Assembly (NCBI RefSeq): GCF_019047785.1 | Contig: NZ_CP077290.1 | Coordinates: 1,798,001 to 1,862,000, forward strand | Direction of reading: 5' to 3' | DNA length: 64,000 bases | From: Enterobacter cancerogenus | Lineage (GTDB): Bacteria; Pseudomonadota; Gammaproteobacteria; Enterobacterales; Enterobacteriaceae | Part shown: positions 17,216 to 26,715 of the stretch, piece by piece | Layout: every line of letters begins with the position of its first letter | Position numbering within the stretch: position 1 is the stretch's first letter | Translations under genes and position numbers: made by a program | Notes under the pieces: generated by a model | Database searches by the model: none | The model's input: only the letters and a program-made list of their open reading frames with translations | Told to the model about the DNA's origin: nothing

Positions 17216-17878
17216 ATGAACGACATAGATACACTCATCAGCAACAATGCACTATGGTCAAAAATGCTGGTGGAAGACGATCCCGGATTTTTTGAAAAAC
17301 TGGCGCACGCGCAAAAACCGCGTTTTTTATGGATTGGATGCTCCGACAGCCGTGTACCTGCAGAACGCCTGACCGGTCTCGAACCGGGCGAACTCTTTGT
17401 TCACCGTAACGTTGCTAACCTGGTTATCCACACCGATCTCAACTGCCTTTCTGTTGTTCAGTATGCCGTGGATGTGCTTGAAGTCGAGCATATCATTATT
17501 TGCGGCCACTACGGTTGCGGCGGCGTTCAGGCCGCGGTGGAAAACACCGAACTGGGGTTAATCGACAACTGGCTGCTGCACATCCGCGATATCTGGTTCA
17601 AACATAGCTCACTGCTGGGCGAAATGCCGCAGGAGCGTCGCCTCGACACGCTGTGTGAGCTGAACGTGATGGAGCAGGTCTATAACCTGGGGCATTCCAC
17701 CATCATGCAGTCCGCCTGGAAGCGCGGGCAGAAGGTCTCCGTTCACGGCTGGGCATACGGCATTCATGACGGATTACTGCGTAATCTGGAAGTGACCGCG
17801 ACGAACCGCGAAACGCTGGAACAGCGCTACCGTTCGGGGATTGCTAACCTCAAGCTTAAGCACGTCAATCATAAATAA
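17216..17878 (+). CDS. can: Carbonic anhydrase 2 (beta class)
   Basis: Zinc enzyme interconverting CO2 and bicarbonate, essential for E. coli growth in air. The 220 residues have the beta-class zinc ligands C42, H98 and C101 and the D44/R46 dyad (CSDSR). The ATG at 17216 ([11 protein letters not shown]) matches the family start; the frame is open upstream to 17144 but that part has no homology. The Shine-Dalgarno match is weak. A pair of REP elements follows the gene. Confidence 0.97.
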   Translation: MNDIDTLISNNALWSKMLVEDDPGFFEKLAHAQKPRFLWIGCSDSRVPAERLTGLEPGELFVHRNVANLVIHTDLNCLSVVQYAVDVLEVEHIIICGHYGCGGVQAAVENTELGLIDNWLLHIRDIWFKHSSLLGEMPQERRLDTLCELNVMEQVYNLGHSTIMQSAWKRGQKVSVHGWAYGIHDGLLRNLEVTATNRETLEQRYRSGIANLKLKHVNHK

Positions 17879-17892
17879 ACGCCTGTAAAAAA

Positions 17893-17924
17893 GCCGGGTG
17901 GCGGCTTCGCCTTACCCGGCCTAC
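17893..17924 (+). repeat. REP element (first of a BIME pair)
   Basis: Imperfect palindrome GCCGGGTGGCGGC...GCCTTACCCGGCCTAC, typical of enterobacterial REP/PU elements, between can and hpt. It is in opposite orientation to the next element. Confidence 0.85.
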
Positions 17925-17937
17925 ACATGTGCGCTTT

Positions 17938-17968
17938 GTAGCGCCCGGTAAGCGTAGCGCCACCGGGC
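17938..17968 (-). repeat. REP element (second of a BIME pair)
   Basis: GTAGCGCCCGGTAAGCG...CGCCACCGGGC, the inverted partner of the element at 17893-17924. Together they form a BIME between the convergent 3' ends of can and hpt, a usual place for such repeats. Confidence 0.85.
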
Positions 17969-17980
17969 AACAGACGCAGG

Positions 17981-18517
17981 CTACTCGTCCAGAATCACCA
18001 CTTTCCCGACATACGGCAGATGACGATAACGCTGCGCGTAATCAATACCGTAACCCACCACGAATTCATCCGGGATGGAGAAGCCCACGTATTCCACCGG
18101 CACCTGAACTTCACGGCGGGACGGTTTATCCAGCAGGGTACAAATCGCCAGCGATTTAGGCTCGCGCAGGCTCAGGATCTCGCGCACTTTCGAGAGAGTG
18201 TTACCGGAGTCGATGATGTCCTCAACGATCAACACATCTTTGCCACGAATATCTTCATCCAGGTCTTTCAGGATTTTCACATCACGGGTTGTGGACATGC
18301 CGCTGCCGTAGCTGGAGGCGGTCATAAAATCGACCTCATGGGACACCTGCACTTCACGGCACAGGTCTGCCATGAACATGAAAGAGCCACGTAACAGTCC
18401 GACCAGCACCATTTCGCTGCCGCTGTCCTTGTAATGTTCGGTGATTTGACGACCCAGTTCGGCGATACGCGCTTTGATCTCGGCTTCCGGGATCATCACT
18501 TCAACAGTATGTTTCAT
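17981..18517 (-). CDS. hpt: Hypoxanthine phosphoribosyltransferase
   Basis: Purine salvage: converts hypoxanthine (and guanine poorly) with PRPP to IMP/GMP. From ATG 18517 the product is 178 residues, the E. coli length ([11 protein letters not shown]). The PRPP-binding loop [14 protein letters not shown] and the flexible-loop region [12 protein letters not shown] are intact. An in-frame ATG at 18529 (MVSN extension) cannot be excluded; neither has a strong Shine-Dalgarno sequence. It is divergent from gcd across a region with a CRP site. Confidence 0.95.
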   Translation of the reverse strand: MKHTVEVMIPEAEIKARIAELGRQITEHYKDSGSEMVLVGLLRGSFMFMADLCREVQVSHEVDFMTASSYGSGMSTTRDVKILKDLDEDIRGKDVLIVEDIIDSGNTLSKVREILSLREPKSLAICTLLDKPSRREVQVPVEYVGFSIPDEFVVGYGIDYAQRYRHLPYVGKVVILDE

Positions 18518-18646
18518 ATTACTAACCATATGATTTTAATGAAAATCTCTCAATGCAGGTGAATCTTACTCCGGCATCGATACGCAAGCCAGCCATTATA
18601 CCAGTAAATGGATAACCCTGGCGTATGAGTTATAAAAAGCAAATTT

Positions 18647-18662
18647 TGTGATTCCGATCACA
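18647..18662 (+). promoter_or_regulatory. CRP-binding site over the gcd promoter
   Basis: TGTGA-TTCCGA-TCACA is a perfectly symmetric match to the CRP half-sites, extended to TTTTGTGA and TCACAGTT. It is centred about 20 bp upstream of the TATAAT at 18675 and covers the -35 position, which fits the known repression of gcd by cAMP-CRP in E. coli. Effects on hpt are also possible. Confidence 0.8.
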
Positions 18663-18680
18663 GTTGTTAATACCTATAAT
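18652..18680 (+). promoter_or_regulatory. Predicted gcd promoter
   Basis: A perfect TATAAT at 18675-18680 with a poor -35 (TTCCGA, 18652-18657) at 17-bp spacing. It lies about 44 bp before the gcd ATG, and the -35 is inside the CRP site. Confidence 0.55.
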
Positions 18681-18723
18681 TAATTGCTAGCAAATAATTA
18701 ACAAACTGACGAGTACACTTTCT

Positions 18724-21114
18724 ATGGCTGAAATAAAAACTCAACAGCCGCGTCTACTGGTGACATTAACAGCAGCGTTCGCAGCCTTCTGCGCGTTGTA
18801 TTTGTTAATCGGTGGCGTTTGGCTGGTCGCGCTTGGCGGCTCCTGGTATTACCCGATTGCGGGTCTGGTTATGGTTGCCGTAACCGTCCTGCTTCTCCGC
18901 AGGAAGCAATCTGCACTGTGGCTTTACGCTGCATTACTCCTCGCAACGATGATCTGGGGCGTCTGGGAAGTTGGGTTCGACTTCTGGGCACTGACGCCGC
19001 GCAGTGACATTCTGGTGTTCTTCGGCATCTGGCTGATCCTGCCGTTTGTCTGGCGTCGCCTGATTGTGCCTTCCAGCGGTGCCGTTGCGGCGCTGGTCGT
19101 GGCGCTGCTGATCAGCGGCGGTATCCTGACCTGGGCCGGCTTTAACGACCCGCAGGAGATCAACGGTACGCTGAACACGGAGGCCACCCCTGCTGCGGCC
19201 ATTTCTCAGGTTGCGGATGGCGACTGGCCAGCCTACGGGCGTAACCAGGAAGGCCAACGCTACTCTCCACTCAAGCAGATCAACGCCGACAACGTTAATA
19301 ATCTGAAGGAAGCCTGGGTATTCCGCACCGGCGACCTGAAGATGCCAAACGATCCGGGCGAACTGACCAACGAAGTTACGCCAATTAAAGTGGGCAACAT
19401 GCTCTACCTGTGTACGGCGCACCAGCGACTGTTCGCGCTCGACGCGGCCACCGGTAAAGAGAAATGGCACTTCGATCCACAGCTGAACTCCAACCCGTCG
19501 TTCCAGCACGTTACCTGCCGCGGTGTCTCTTACCACGAAGCGCGTGCCGATAATGCCAGCCCGGAAGTCATTGCCGACTGTCCGCGCCGCATTATGCTGC
19601 CGGTCAACGATGGTCGTCTGTTCGCCATCAACGCCGAAACGGGCAAGCTGTGCGAAACCTTCGCCAACAAGGGTATCCTGAATCTGCAGACCAACATGCC
19701 GGACACCACGCCGGGTCTGTATGAACCGACCTCTCCGCCTATCATCACCGATAAAACCATCGTGATTGCCGGTTCGGTAACGGATAACTTCTCTACCCGC
19801 GAAACCTCGGGCGTTATCCGTGGTTTCGACGTGAACACCGGTAAACTGCTGTGGGCCTTCGACCCGGGCGCGAAAGATCCAAACGCGATCCCGTCAGACG
19901 AACACACCTTTACCTTTAACTCGCCAAACTCCTGGGCCCCTGCCGCGTATGACGCGAAGCTGGACCTGGTCTACCTGCCAATGGGCGTGTCCACGCCGGA
20001 TATCTGGGGCGGTAACCGCACGCCAGAGCAGGAGCGTTACGCGAGCGCCATCGTGGCGCTGAACGCTACCACCGGTAAGCTGGCATGGAGCTATCAGACC
20101 GTTCACCACGACCTGTGGGATATGGATATGCCGTCCCAGCCGACACTGGCGGACATTACCGTTAACGGTAAAACCGTTCCGGTGATTTACGCTCCGGCGA
20201 AAACCGGCAACATCTTCGTGCTGGATCGCAGCAACGGTAAGCTGGTTGTCCCTGCACCGGAAAAACCGGTTCCACAGGGCGCCGCGAAAGGCGATTACGT
20301 CAGCAAAACGCAGCCGTTCTCTGACCTGAGCTTCCGTCCGAAGAAAGATCTCAGCGGAGCAGACATGTGGGGTGCCACTATGTTTGACCAGCTGGTGTGC
20401 CGCGTGATGTTCCACCAGCTGCGCTACGAAGGGATCTTCACGCCGCCGTCCGAACAGGGCACGCTGGTCTTCCCGGGTAACCTGGGGATGTTCGAATGGG
20501 GCGGGATCTCCGTTGACCCTAACCGTCAGGTGGCGATTGCCAACCCGATGGCGCTGCCGTTTGTTTCCCGTCTGATCCCACGCGGACCGGGCAACCCAAT
20601 GGAACAGCCGAAAGATGCTAAAGGCAGCGGTACCGAAGCGGGTATTCAGCCGCAGTACGGCGTGCCATATGGCGTGACGCTGAACCCGTTCCTGTCGCCT
20701 TTCGGTCTGCCGTGTAAACAGCCTGCCTGGGGGTATATCTCCGGTCTGGATCTGAAAACCAATCAGATTGTGTGGAAGAAACGTATTGGTACGCCACAGG
20801 ACAGCATGCCGTTCCCAATGCCGGTTCCGGTGCCGTTCAATATGGGTATGCCAATGCTGGGTGGCCCAATCTCCACCGCCGGTAACGTGCTGTTCATCGC
20901 GGCAACCGCAGATAACTACCTGCGCGCGTACAACATGACCAACGGTGAGAAACTGTGGCAGGGCCGTCTGCCAGCGGGCGGACAGGCCACGCCGATGACC
21001 TATGAAGTGAATGGCAAGCAGTACGTTGTCATCTCTGCGGGCGGTCACGGTTCGTTTGGCACCAAGATGGGCGACTATATTGTCGCGTATGCACTGCCTG
21101 ACGACGCTAAGTAA
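18724..21114 (+). CDS. gcd: PQQ-dependent membrane glucose dehydrogenase
   Basis: Oxidises glucose to gluconolactone in the periplasm and passes electrons to ubiquinone. The 796-residue length equals E. coli Gcd. The first 150 residues hold five transmembrane segments; the rest is the eight-bladed PQQ propeller, with repeated W-motifs such as LKEAWVFRTGDLK, GKEKWHFDPQ, TGKLLWAFDPG and GKLAWSYQTVHHDLWDMD. The HHDLWD segment belongs to the cofactor pocket region. E. coli cannot make PQQ; no pqq genes are in this window, so whether the enzyme is self-sufficient here is unknown. A REP element and a hairpin follow. Confidence 0.97.
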   Translation: MAEIKTQQPRLLVTLTAAFAAFCALYLLIGGVWLVALGGSWYYPIAGLVMVAVTVLLLRRKQSALWLYAALLLATMIWGVWEVGFDFWALTPRSDILVFFGIWLILPFVWRRLIVPSSGAVAALVVALLISGGILTWAGFNDPQEINGTLNTEATPAAAISQVADGDWPAYGRNQEGQRYSPLKQINADNVNNLKEAWVFRTGDLKMPNDPGELTNEVTPIKVGNMLYLCTAHQRLFALDAATGKEKWHFDPQLNSNPSFQHVTCRGVSYHEARADNASPEVIADCPRRIMLPVNDGRLFAINAETGKLCETFANKGILNLQTNMPDTTPGLYEPTSPPIITDKTIVIAGSVTDNFSTRETSGVIRGFDVNTGKLLWAFDPGAKDPNAIPSDEHTFTFNSPNSWAPAAYDAKLDLVYLPMGVSTPDIWGGNRTPEQERYASAIVALNATTGKLAWSYQTVHHDLWDMDMPSQPTLADITVNGKTVPVIYAPAKTGNIFVLDRSNGKLVVPAPEKPVPQGAAKGDYVSKTQPFSDLSFRPKKDLSGADMWGATMFDQLVCRVMFHQLRYEGIFTPPSEQGTLVFPGNLGMFEWGGISVDPNRQVAIANPMALPFVSRLIPRGPGNPMEQPKDAKGSGTEAGIQPQYGVPYGVTLNPFLSPFGLPCKQPAWGYISGLDLKTNQIVWKKRIGTPQDSMPFPMPVPVPFNMGMPMLGGPISTAGNVLFIAATADNYLRAYNMTNGEKLWQGRLPAGGQATPMTYEVNGKQYVVISAGGHGSFGTKMGDYIVAYALPDDAK

Positions 21115-21121
21115 CAACAAA

Positions 21122-21152
21122 GCCCGGTGGCGCTAACGCTTACCGGGCCTAC
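21122..21152 (+). repeat. REP element after gcd
   Basis: GCCCGGTGGCGC..GCTTACCGGGCCTAC, the same type as the pair after can. It lies between the convergent 3' ends of gcd and cueO. Confidence 0.8.
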
Positions 21153-21160
21153 GTAAAGAT

Positions 21161-21192
21161 GCTAAAACGGCAATCTCGGTTGCCGTTTTAGC
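21161..21192. terminator. Bidirectional hairpin between gcd and cueO
   Basis: Perfect 13-base arms (GCTAAAACGGCAA and its complement) with a six-base loop. There is an AAAA/TTTT block within the stem but no T run after it. Its place between convergent genes suggests a shared terminator. Confidence 0.6.
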
Positions 21193-21237
21193 GTTTGTGC
21201 CCTCTCCCCGTGGGTGCGGGCATCAGGCCACACTGCT

Positions 21238-22797
21238 TTAAACAGTAAAACCCAGCATCATCCCTGTATCTTCATGTTCCAGCAGATGACAGTGCGCCAT
21301 ATAGGCAAACTCCTTCGGCGCGTCGTGGTCGAACTTCACCAGCACCTCGCTTACACCCCCTTCTACCTTCACCGTATCTTTCCAGCCTGAACGATGCGCG
21401 GCAGGTGCGTTGCCGTTTTCAGAGAGAATGCGGAACTGCGTGCCGTGGATGTGGAACGGGTGCAGCATCATGTCGCCTTCGCCAGAAATCACCCAGCGCT
21501 CAAACTGCCCTTTTGTGGCGGCAAACATCGGCGTGTTCATGTCGAAGGCTTTGCCGTTGATCTTGTTAGCATTGTGGAAATCAAATCCGTGGCCGCCATG
21601 ATCCATCCCGCCCATCTTGCCGTGGTCCATATTCATGTGGCCCATCATCTGCCCATGGTGCATGCCCGCCATCGCCTGCTCACCGTATTTCTTCATTAAC
21701 GCCTGCATACCCATCATGTCGAGCATGGGGTCCATCGAAAGCTGTAGCTTACGCTGCGTTAGCCCCTCAAGGGCTGGCAGTGCTGGCAGCGTGGTTAAGG
21801 TCTCCGGCAGTATGCCCGAGGCGGTAATTTGCAGCGGCTGAATGCGCAGCACCGGATGAGGTTTATCAAACGGCGCAACGGCCATCCCCATCTGGCTGAC
21901 CGGCAGGGTCACCAAGTCAAACGCGTTGCCGTCGCTGATATCCACCAGCACCTCGAAGCGCTCGCCCATCAGCATTGGCAGCTCGCTTACCTTAACCGGC
22001 TCTGGCAGCAGGCCGCCGTCGCTCGCCACCACATACAGCGGACGCTTGTCGCTGGCGGCAAAGTTGAGAGAGCGGGCGTTACACCCGTTGAGCAGGCGTA
22101 AACGCAACCAGCCTTTCGGCGCGGCGTGCTGCGGATAAATCGCGCCGTTGGTCAGCAACGTATCGCCAAACCAGCCTACGGCCGCGGTCATGACGTCCAG
22201 CTGATAATCAATCTGCCCGTCTGCGGTAAATTTCTTGTCCTGCACGATCACCGGCACATCGTCGATGCCCCACTGTTTTGGCAGACGCAGCAGGCGGCTT
22301 TCGTCATCGTCAATCAGCACTAACCCCGCCAGACCCATCGCAACCTGATGGCCGGTTTTGCCGTGCTGATGCGGATGGAACCAACAGGTCGCGGCGCGCT
22401 GGTCCGGGGTAAAGGTAACGCTACGTTTGCCACCCGCTTTTATAACGCCCTGCGGCCCGCCGTCGACCTCGCCGGGCACTTCCAGCCCGTGCCAGTGCAC
22501 GGTGGTCTCTTGCGTCAGCGTGTTGTGGATATCAACGGTCACGGCCTTGCCTTTGCGCAACTGCAGCGCGGGGCCGAGCAGATTGCCGTTGTAGCCCCAC
22601 GTCGTTGCGGTGTGTTTGCCAAAGGTTGTTTTACCCGCCTGGACGACGAGCTGAATACGGCCACGGGCATCAGCGGTCAGTAAATCCGGGATCGGCAGTG
22701 CAGGCCTGTCGGCGGCAAACACCGCCCGGCTCCAGAGCGGTAAAGCGCTGGCAGCACCCAGCGCAACTGAATATTTTAAAAAATCACGACGTTGCAT
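21238..22797 (-). CDS. cueO: Multicopper oxidase CueO
   Basis: Periplasmic cuprous oxidase and part of the Cue copper-tolerance system. The Tat signal RRDFLK at residues 3-8 precedes the cleavage region SRAVFA. Copper ligands are visible: HWHG, HPHQHG, HPFHIHG and [13 protein letters not shown]. The Met/His-rich loop ([11 protein letters not shown]...[13 protein letters not shown]) is slightly different in length from E. coli; the product is 519 residues. ATG 22797 has AAGGA eight bases upstream and gives MQRRDF; the frame is open to 22866 but this would bury the Tat signal. A CueR-type promoter lies upstream. Confidence 0.97.
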   Translation of the reverse strand: MQRRDFLKYSVALGAASALPLWSRAVFAADRPALPIPDLLTADARGRIQLVVQAGKTTFGKHTATTWGYNGNLLGPALQLRKGKAVTVDIHNTLTQETTVHWHGLEVPGEVDGGPQGVIKAGGKRSVTFTPDQRAATCWFHPHQHGKTGHQVAMGLAGLVLIDDDESRLLRLPKQWGIDDVPVIVQDKKFTADGQIDYQLDVMTAAVGWFGDTLLTNGAIYPQHAAPKGWLRLRLLNGCNARSLNFAASDKRPLYVVASDGGLLPEPVKVSELPMLMGERFEVLVDISDGNAFDLVTLPVSQMGMAVAPFDKPHPVLRIQPLQITASGILPETLTTLPALPALEGLTQRKLQLSMDPMLDMMGMQALMKKYGEQAMAGMHHGQMMGHMNMDHGKMGGMDHGGHGFDFHNANKINGKAFDMNTPMFAATKGQFERWVISGEGDMMLHPFHIHGTQFRILSENGNAPAAHRSGWKDTVKVEGGVSEVLVKFDHDAPKEFAYMAHCHLLEHEDTGMMLGFTV

Positions 22798-22831
22798 GTT
22801 CATTTCCTTATTTCCAGCAGGCGATCTTTTG

Positions 22832-22862
22832 AGCATAAACCCTCCCCTTACCGGAAGGTCAA
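22832..22862 (-). promoter_or_regulatory. CueR-type cueO promoter and operator
   Basis: On the minus strand TTGACC (22862-22857) and TATGCT (22837-22832) are 19 bp apart, the long spacer typical of MerR-family promoters. The spacer carries the dyad ACCTTCC...GGGAGGGT (22859-22839), matching the ACCTTCC/GGAAGGT arms of CueR operators at copA and cueO. Copper induction is inferred. Confidence 0.85.
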
Positions 22863-22942
22863 GCACAGCGGCGATAATAAAGATCGTCGGCCTGGCACCA
22901 AGTATGCTAACGTTAATTTTCCGTGACGCAGTGGTAGAAGCA

Positions 22943-23290
22943 ATGAAGACGTTTTTCAGAACAATTCTGTTCGGTGGCCTGATGGCGATGTGTGCAAACA
23001 GTTATGCGCTGAGTGAAAATGAAGCAGAAGATATGGCCGATCTGACGGCTGTTTTTGTGTTTCTGAAAAACGATTGTGGTTACCAGAATTTACCCAACGG
23101 GCAAATTCGTCGCGCACTGGTCTTTTTTGCCCAGCAGAACCAATGGGATCTTAGCAACTACGACAGCTTCGACATGAAAGCGCTCGGTGAAGACAGCTAC
23201 CGCGATTTAAGCGGCATTGGCATTCCTACGGCCAAAAAATGCAAAGCACTGGCACGCGATTCACTCAGCCTGCTCGCCTACGTGAAGTAA
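22943..23290 (+). CDS. yacC: YacC, PulS/OutS-family pilotin-like protein
   Basis: A 115-residue exported protein nearly identical to E. coli YacC. The signal peptide is [23 protein letters not shown]17 is inside it but MAMC is a poor lipobox. Two mature cysteines (NDCGYQ and AKKCKA) could form a disulphide. The family includes PulS/OutS pilotins that guide type II secretins, but no type II secretion secretin is in the window, so the function is open. ATG 22943 gives the conserved N-terminus; the frame is open upstream into the cueO promoter without homology. Confidence 0.88.
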   Translation: MKTFFRTILFGGLMAMCANSYALSENEAEDMADLTAVFVFLKNDCGYQNLPNGQIRRALVFFAQQNQWDLSNYDSFDMKALGEDSYRDLSGIGIPTAKKCKALARDSLSLLAYVK

Positions 23291-23391
23291 CCTTCCCGAC
23301 GCACCTTGTTGACTCTGGCCACGCACGCGCGGTGTTGTGTTGCGCCCATTCCGCTGGAAGTAATGGATGTTAACGAAGAAGGTGACACCCC

Positions 23392-24261
23392 ATGACCGAA
23401 AAAACGGTTTGGCAAGAAACGCTGCATGACCAGTTTGGTCAGTATTTTGCCGTTGATAACGTGCTTTATCATGAGAAAACCGATCATCAGGATTTGATAA
23501 TCTTCGAGAACGCCGCCTTTGGCCGCGTGATGGCGCTGGACGGCGTGGTGCAAACCACCGAGCGCGACGAGTTTATCTATCACGAGATGATGACCCACGT
23601 TCCCCTGCTGGCGCACGGCCACGCAAAACACGTGTTAATTATCGGCGGCGGCGACGGTGCCATGCTGCGCGAAGTGTCCCGCCATCAGACTGTCGAAACC
23701 ATCACCATGGTGGAAATCGACGCAGGCGTGGTCTCTTTCTGTCGCCAGTACCTGCCTAACCACAACGCCGGGAGCTACGACGACCCGCGCTTCAATCTGG
23801 TTATCGACGACGGCGTCAATTTTGTTAACCAGACCACGCAAACGTTTGATGTGATCATTTCGGACTGCACCGACCCGATCGGCCCGGGCGCATCGCTGTT
23901 TACCTCATCCTTCTACGAAGGCTGCAAGCGCTGCCTGAAACCGGGCGGCATCTTTGTGGCCCAAAACGGCGTCTGCTTCCTGCAGCAGGATGAAGCCCTC
24001 GACAGCCATCGCAAGCTGAGCACGTATTTCAGTGACGTGAGCTTCTATCAGGCTGCCATCCCGACCTACTACGGCGGGATCATGACCTTTGCCTGGGCAA
24101 CGGATAACGAAGCGCTGCGCCATCTCTCCACCGAAATTATCCAGGCCCGGTTCCATCAGACCCATCTTCAGTGCCGTTACTACAATCCGGCGATCCATAC
24201 CGCAGCCTTTGCCTTGCCACAGTATCTGCAAGACGCGCTGTCCTCTAAGGGGGTGAACTAA
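23392..24261 (+). CDS. speE: Spermidine synthase
   Basis: Transfers the aminopropyl group from decarboxylated S-adenosylmethionine to putrescine. The 289 residues show the Rossmann-like methyltransferase fold motifs [26 protein letters not shown] and the catalytic DCTDPIGPG segment. GAAGAAGGTG precedes the ATG. The stop codon TAA is followed at once by the speD start, so the two genes for the two steps are co-transcribed and probably coupled. Confidence 0.97.
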   Translation: MTEKTVWQETLHDQFGQYFAVDNVLYHEKTDHQDLIIFENAAFGRVMALDGVVQTTERDEFIYHEMMTHVPLLAHGHAKHVLIIGGGDGAMLREVSRHQTVETITMVEIDAGVVSFCRQYLPNHNAGSYDDPRFNLVIDDGVNFVNQTTQTFDVIISDCTDPIGPGASLFTSSFYEGCKRCLKPGGIFVAQNGVCFLQQDEALDSHRKLSTYFSDVSFYQAAIPTYYGGIMTFAWATDNEALRHLSTEIIQARFHQTHLQCRYYNPAIHTAAFALPQYLQDALSSKGVN

Positions 24262-25056
24262 TTGAAAAAGCTTAAACTGCATGGCTTTAACAACCTGACC
24301 AAAAGCCTGAGTTTTTGTATTTACGATATCTGCTACGCCAAGACGGCAGAAGAGCGCGATGGTTATATCGCCTATATCGATGAACTCTATAACGCCAACC
24401 GCCTGACGGAAATTTTGTCGGAAACCTGCTCAATCATCGGCGCCAACATCCTGAACATCGCCCGTCAGGATTACGAGCCGCAGGGCGCAAGCGTCACCAT
24501 TCTGGTCAGCGAAGAGCCGGTTGACCCTCAGCTTATCGACAAAACCGAGCACCCCGGCCCGCTGCCGGAAGTGGTCGTTGCGCATTTAGACAAGAGCCAT
24601 ATCTGCGTTCACACCTATCCGGAGAGCCACCCGGAAGGCGGGCTGTGTACCTTCCGTGCCGATATCGAGGTGTCGACCTGCGGCGTGATCTCCCCGCTGA
24701 ACGCGCTGAACTATTTAATCCACCAGCTGGAATCCGATATCGTGACCGTTGATTACCGCGTACGCGGTTTTACCCGTGATATCAACGGCATGAAGCACTT
24801 TATCGATCATGAAATTAACTCCATTCAGAACTTCATGTCCGAGGATATGAAAGCGCTGTATGACATGATGGACGTCAACGTCTATCAGGAGAATATCTTC
24901 CACACCAAGATGTTGCTTAAGGAGTTCGACCTTAAGCACTACATGTTCCACACCAAACCGGAAGATTTAAGCGAAGACGAGCGCAAGGCCATTACCGACC
25001 TGCTCTGGAAAGAGATGCGCGAAATCTACTACGGCCGCAACATTCCAGCCGTGTAG
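24262..25056 (+). CDS. speD: S-adenosylmethionine decarboxylase proenzyme
   Basis: Pyruvoyl enzyme that makes decarboxylated SAM for SpeE. The 264-residue chain equals E. coli SpeD; self-cleavage is expected between K111 and S112 ([13 protein letters not shown]). Translation starts at TTG 24262, immediately after the speE stop and preceded by AAGGGGGTG, giving [11 protein letters not shown]. The rare TTG start and tight spacing suggest expression is set by upstream translation. Confidence 0.96.
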   Translation: MKKLKLHGFNNLTKSLSFCIYDICYAKTAEERDGYIAYIDELYNANRLTEILSETCSIIGANILNIARQDYEPQGASVTILVSEEPVDPQLIDKTEHPGPLPEVVVAHLDKSHICVHTYPESHPEGGLCTFRADIEVSTCGVISPLNALNYLIHQLESDIVTVDYRVRGFTRDINGMKHFIDHEINSIQNFMSEDMKALYDMMDVNVYQENIFHTKMLLKEFDLKHYMFHTKPEDLSEDERKAITDLLWKEMREIYYGRNIPAV

Positions 25057-25084
25057 GTATTGCCGGGGCAAGGATGCTCCACCG

Positions 25085-25447
25085 TTATTTCTGTTTCATG
25101 AACTCGCGATACGCTGCAACTACCTGCAAAAAGTCCTCAACGCCGCACAGCGACAGGCTCTCTTCGTCGTAGTAGTTCATCCCCTCTTCCATCTCATCGC
25201 CCGAGAACTCAAGCTGGTTGGCGCGCACCATCACCTCTTCGCCATCCATCCACAGGGTGTATTCATGCCCACCGCGTTGCCAGGATCGCTCGCTGCCTTT
25301 GACCGTGTTCGCGGCCTGCTCCACCTCATCCAGCAGCGCGAGGTTGTCTTTAACCTCTTCATTAAACCAGTGCCCTACGGCTTCGTGGCCCATCGACATA
25401 CGCACCTTCACCACGCCGGTGATGTCGCGCAGAAATTCGTAATCCAT
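25085..25447 (-). CDS. yacL: UPF0231 family protein YacL
   Basis: A 120-residue acidic protein of unknown function, highly similar to E. coli YacL ([27 protein letters not shown]). No motif suggests an activity. ATG 25447 has GAGGAAA upstream; the longer open frame to 25516 was rejected because it enters AT-rich accessory DNA. In E. coli yacL lies beside acnB in the same orientation; here an accessory gene has come between them. Confidence 0.9.
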   Translation of the reverse strand: MDYEFLRDITGVVKVRMSMGHEAVGHWFNEEVKDNLALLDEVEQAANTVKGSERSWQRGGHEYTLWMDGEEVMVRANQLEFSGDEMEEGMNYYDEESLSLCGVEDFLQVVAAYREFMKQK

Positions 25448-25817
25448 AGCGTTTTCCTCTGCAAAGCCATTAGGGTAATTATCGCAGCGTAGAGGAAGAA
25501 AAAAAGCGGGAGGCATTAAAAAAAGAAAAATATTTTACGTTCTTAATCGAATTACTATCAACTATTTATCGTTAACATATTCTTCTGGTAAAAATTTTAA
25601 TCATTGTAAAAAATTAACACACCCTTATCTTAGGACAAAGCTCATTTATATTTAATTTCAATCAATGAAAGTTATCACTTGCTAAAAACTATTATATCAC
25701 ACCCCAAATCCTCTTTATAATTTAAAAGTTTGACGGCTATAAAAATTGCAAATACAATAAGAATGAGTTTTTCTTGAAAGAAACATTTTGAATTTATTAT
25801 CTTTACTCAGGAAAAAA
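25448..25817. other. AT-rich junction between yacL and the HNH gene
   Basis: About 370 bp without a credible gene. Base composition drops sharply at about 25500 with long A/T runs. The only recognised element is the promoter at 25730-25758. No direct repeats, integrase or insertion sequence ends are visible at this junction. Confidence 0.7.
25730..25758 (+). promoter_or_regulatory. Predicted promoter of the HNH endonuclease gene
   Basis: TTGACG (25730-25735) and TACAAT (25753-25758) are separated by 17 bp, close to the sigma-70 consensus. Transcription would begin near 25765, leaving about 50 bases before the ATG at 25818. Confidence 0.7.
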
Positions 25818-26678
25818 ATGACACCAACACTAGAATTAAACAAACCTTCACAATTATTATCGCTAACATCAAAAACAGTCATCTCTAAAAGAAATCTTTT
25901 TGATCTCATACAATTTTCCAAACAAAATCAGACTGAATATTATGAAGGAGACGAGTGGAAGATTAACAACACTCCTCAGCAAGGAATAAACTGGATTGGG
26001 AACAATTTCGACTTAAAAGCTGTAATTATCAAAACAAGAAAGGGAAGCTATGCAGATGATGGATGGCGGGACAATGAAAAAACTGTTTTTAGCTATTCAT
26101 TTAAAGCTCAACAAGGCGTCATCAATTATAATGATAACGCCAATAAATCCCTTATAAATCAACCCATAGGTGGGTACCCCATTCTTCTCTTCAGCGAGAA
26201 ATCAAGTAATTGGATTTTTGAAGGGCTTTTTACGATAATAAAAATGGATAAAACATCTGTTGTTTTAAAGAAAATACATAACCTCCTCGAGTTAAATAAA
26301 AACCAAGACATTATTCCAACTCCCCCAACCCAAAAAGATGTAAAATATATAGAGGGTGAAAGAAAATTTGTCACACATCTTCTGGCTGAACGCAATGCAC
26401 AAGTAATTAAAGATTTAAAAAATAAAATGCCTTGGATATGTGATATCTGCAATTTGGAATTTATAAAATTATATTCTAAAAATTATATAGAAGCGCATCA
26501 TAAAAGACCGTTGCACACGTATCAAAACTCGCACACAGTTTCAATTGAAGATTTTGTTATGCTCTGCTCTAATTGTCATAAAGCAGTTCATATTTTGTTA
26601 CGGGAAGATAATTTAGAGTATGATTGCGCCAAGGATAAAATTTTATCCCTGCTTAATAACGAGCAAGTTATAATTTAA
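25818..26678 (+). CDS. Putative modification-dependent HNH endonuclease (SRA-like/HNH)
   Basis: A 286-residue accessory protein. The C-terminus is a clear HNH nuclease with zinc cysteines C208, C211, C250 and C253, the HH pair 227-228 (EAHHKRPL) and CSNCHKAVH with H254. The N-terminal part (about residues 30-160) has the pattern VFSYSFKAQQG...NKSLINQ...GGYPILLF, which resembles the SRA-like readers of modified cytosine fused to HNH in ScoMcrA-type enzymes; this is a pattern judgement. The likely role is restriction of modified foreign DNA. ATG 25818 follows AGGA; a TTG at 25788 is less likely. A 60-base sample from 25981 holds only 18 G/C, unlike its neighbours, indicating transfer. No methylase gene is adjacent, as expected for this type. 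Confidence 0.75.
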   Translation: MTPTLELNKPSQLLSLTSKTVISKRNLFDLIQFSKQNQTEYYEGDEWKINNTPQQGINWIGNNFDLKAVIIKTRKGSYADDGWRDNEKTVFSYSFKAQQGVINYNDNANKSLINQPIGGYPILLFSEKSSNWIFEGLFTIIKMDKTSVVLKKIHNLLELNKNQDIIPTPPTQKDVKYIEGERKFVTHLLAERNAQVIKDLKNKMPWICDICNLEFIKLYSKNYIEAHHKRPLHTYQNSHTVSIEDFVMLCSNCHKAVHILLREDNLEYDCAKDKILSLLNNEQVII

Positions 26679-26684
26679 CCAGAA

Positions 26685-26709
26685 AAAGGGGGGCAATATG
26701 CCCCCCTTT
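26685..26709. terminator. Bidirectional terminator between HNH gene and acnB
   Basis: Arms AAAGGGGGGC and GCCCCCCTTT around an AATAT loop, flanked by A on the left and T on the right, so it can stop transcription from both converging genes. Confidence 0.85.
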
Positions 26710-26715
26710 ATTATG

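Noticed and set aside
17893..17968. CRISPR-like repeat
   Set aside because: Only two inverted REP units, no regular spacers and no cas genes in the window.
19894..21120. Minus-strand open frame of about 408 codons opposite gcd
   Set aside because: Shadow of gcd codon usage; low-complexity His/Arg-rich translation without any recognisable domain.
25818..26678. HNH gene as a homing endonuclease or intron-encoded protein
   Set aside because: It is a free-standing gene with its own promoter and terminator in an intergenic position, interrupts no conserved gene, and has an extra N-terminal reader-like domain.
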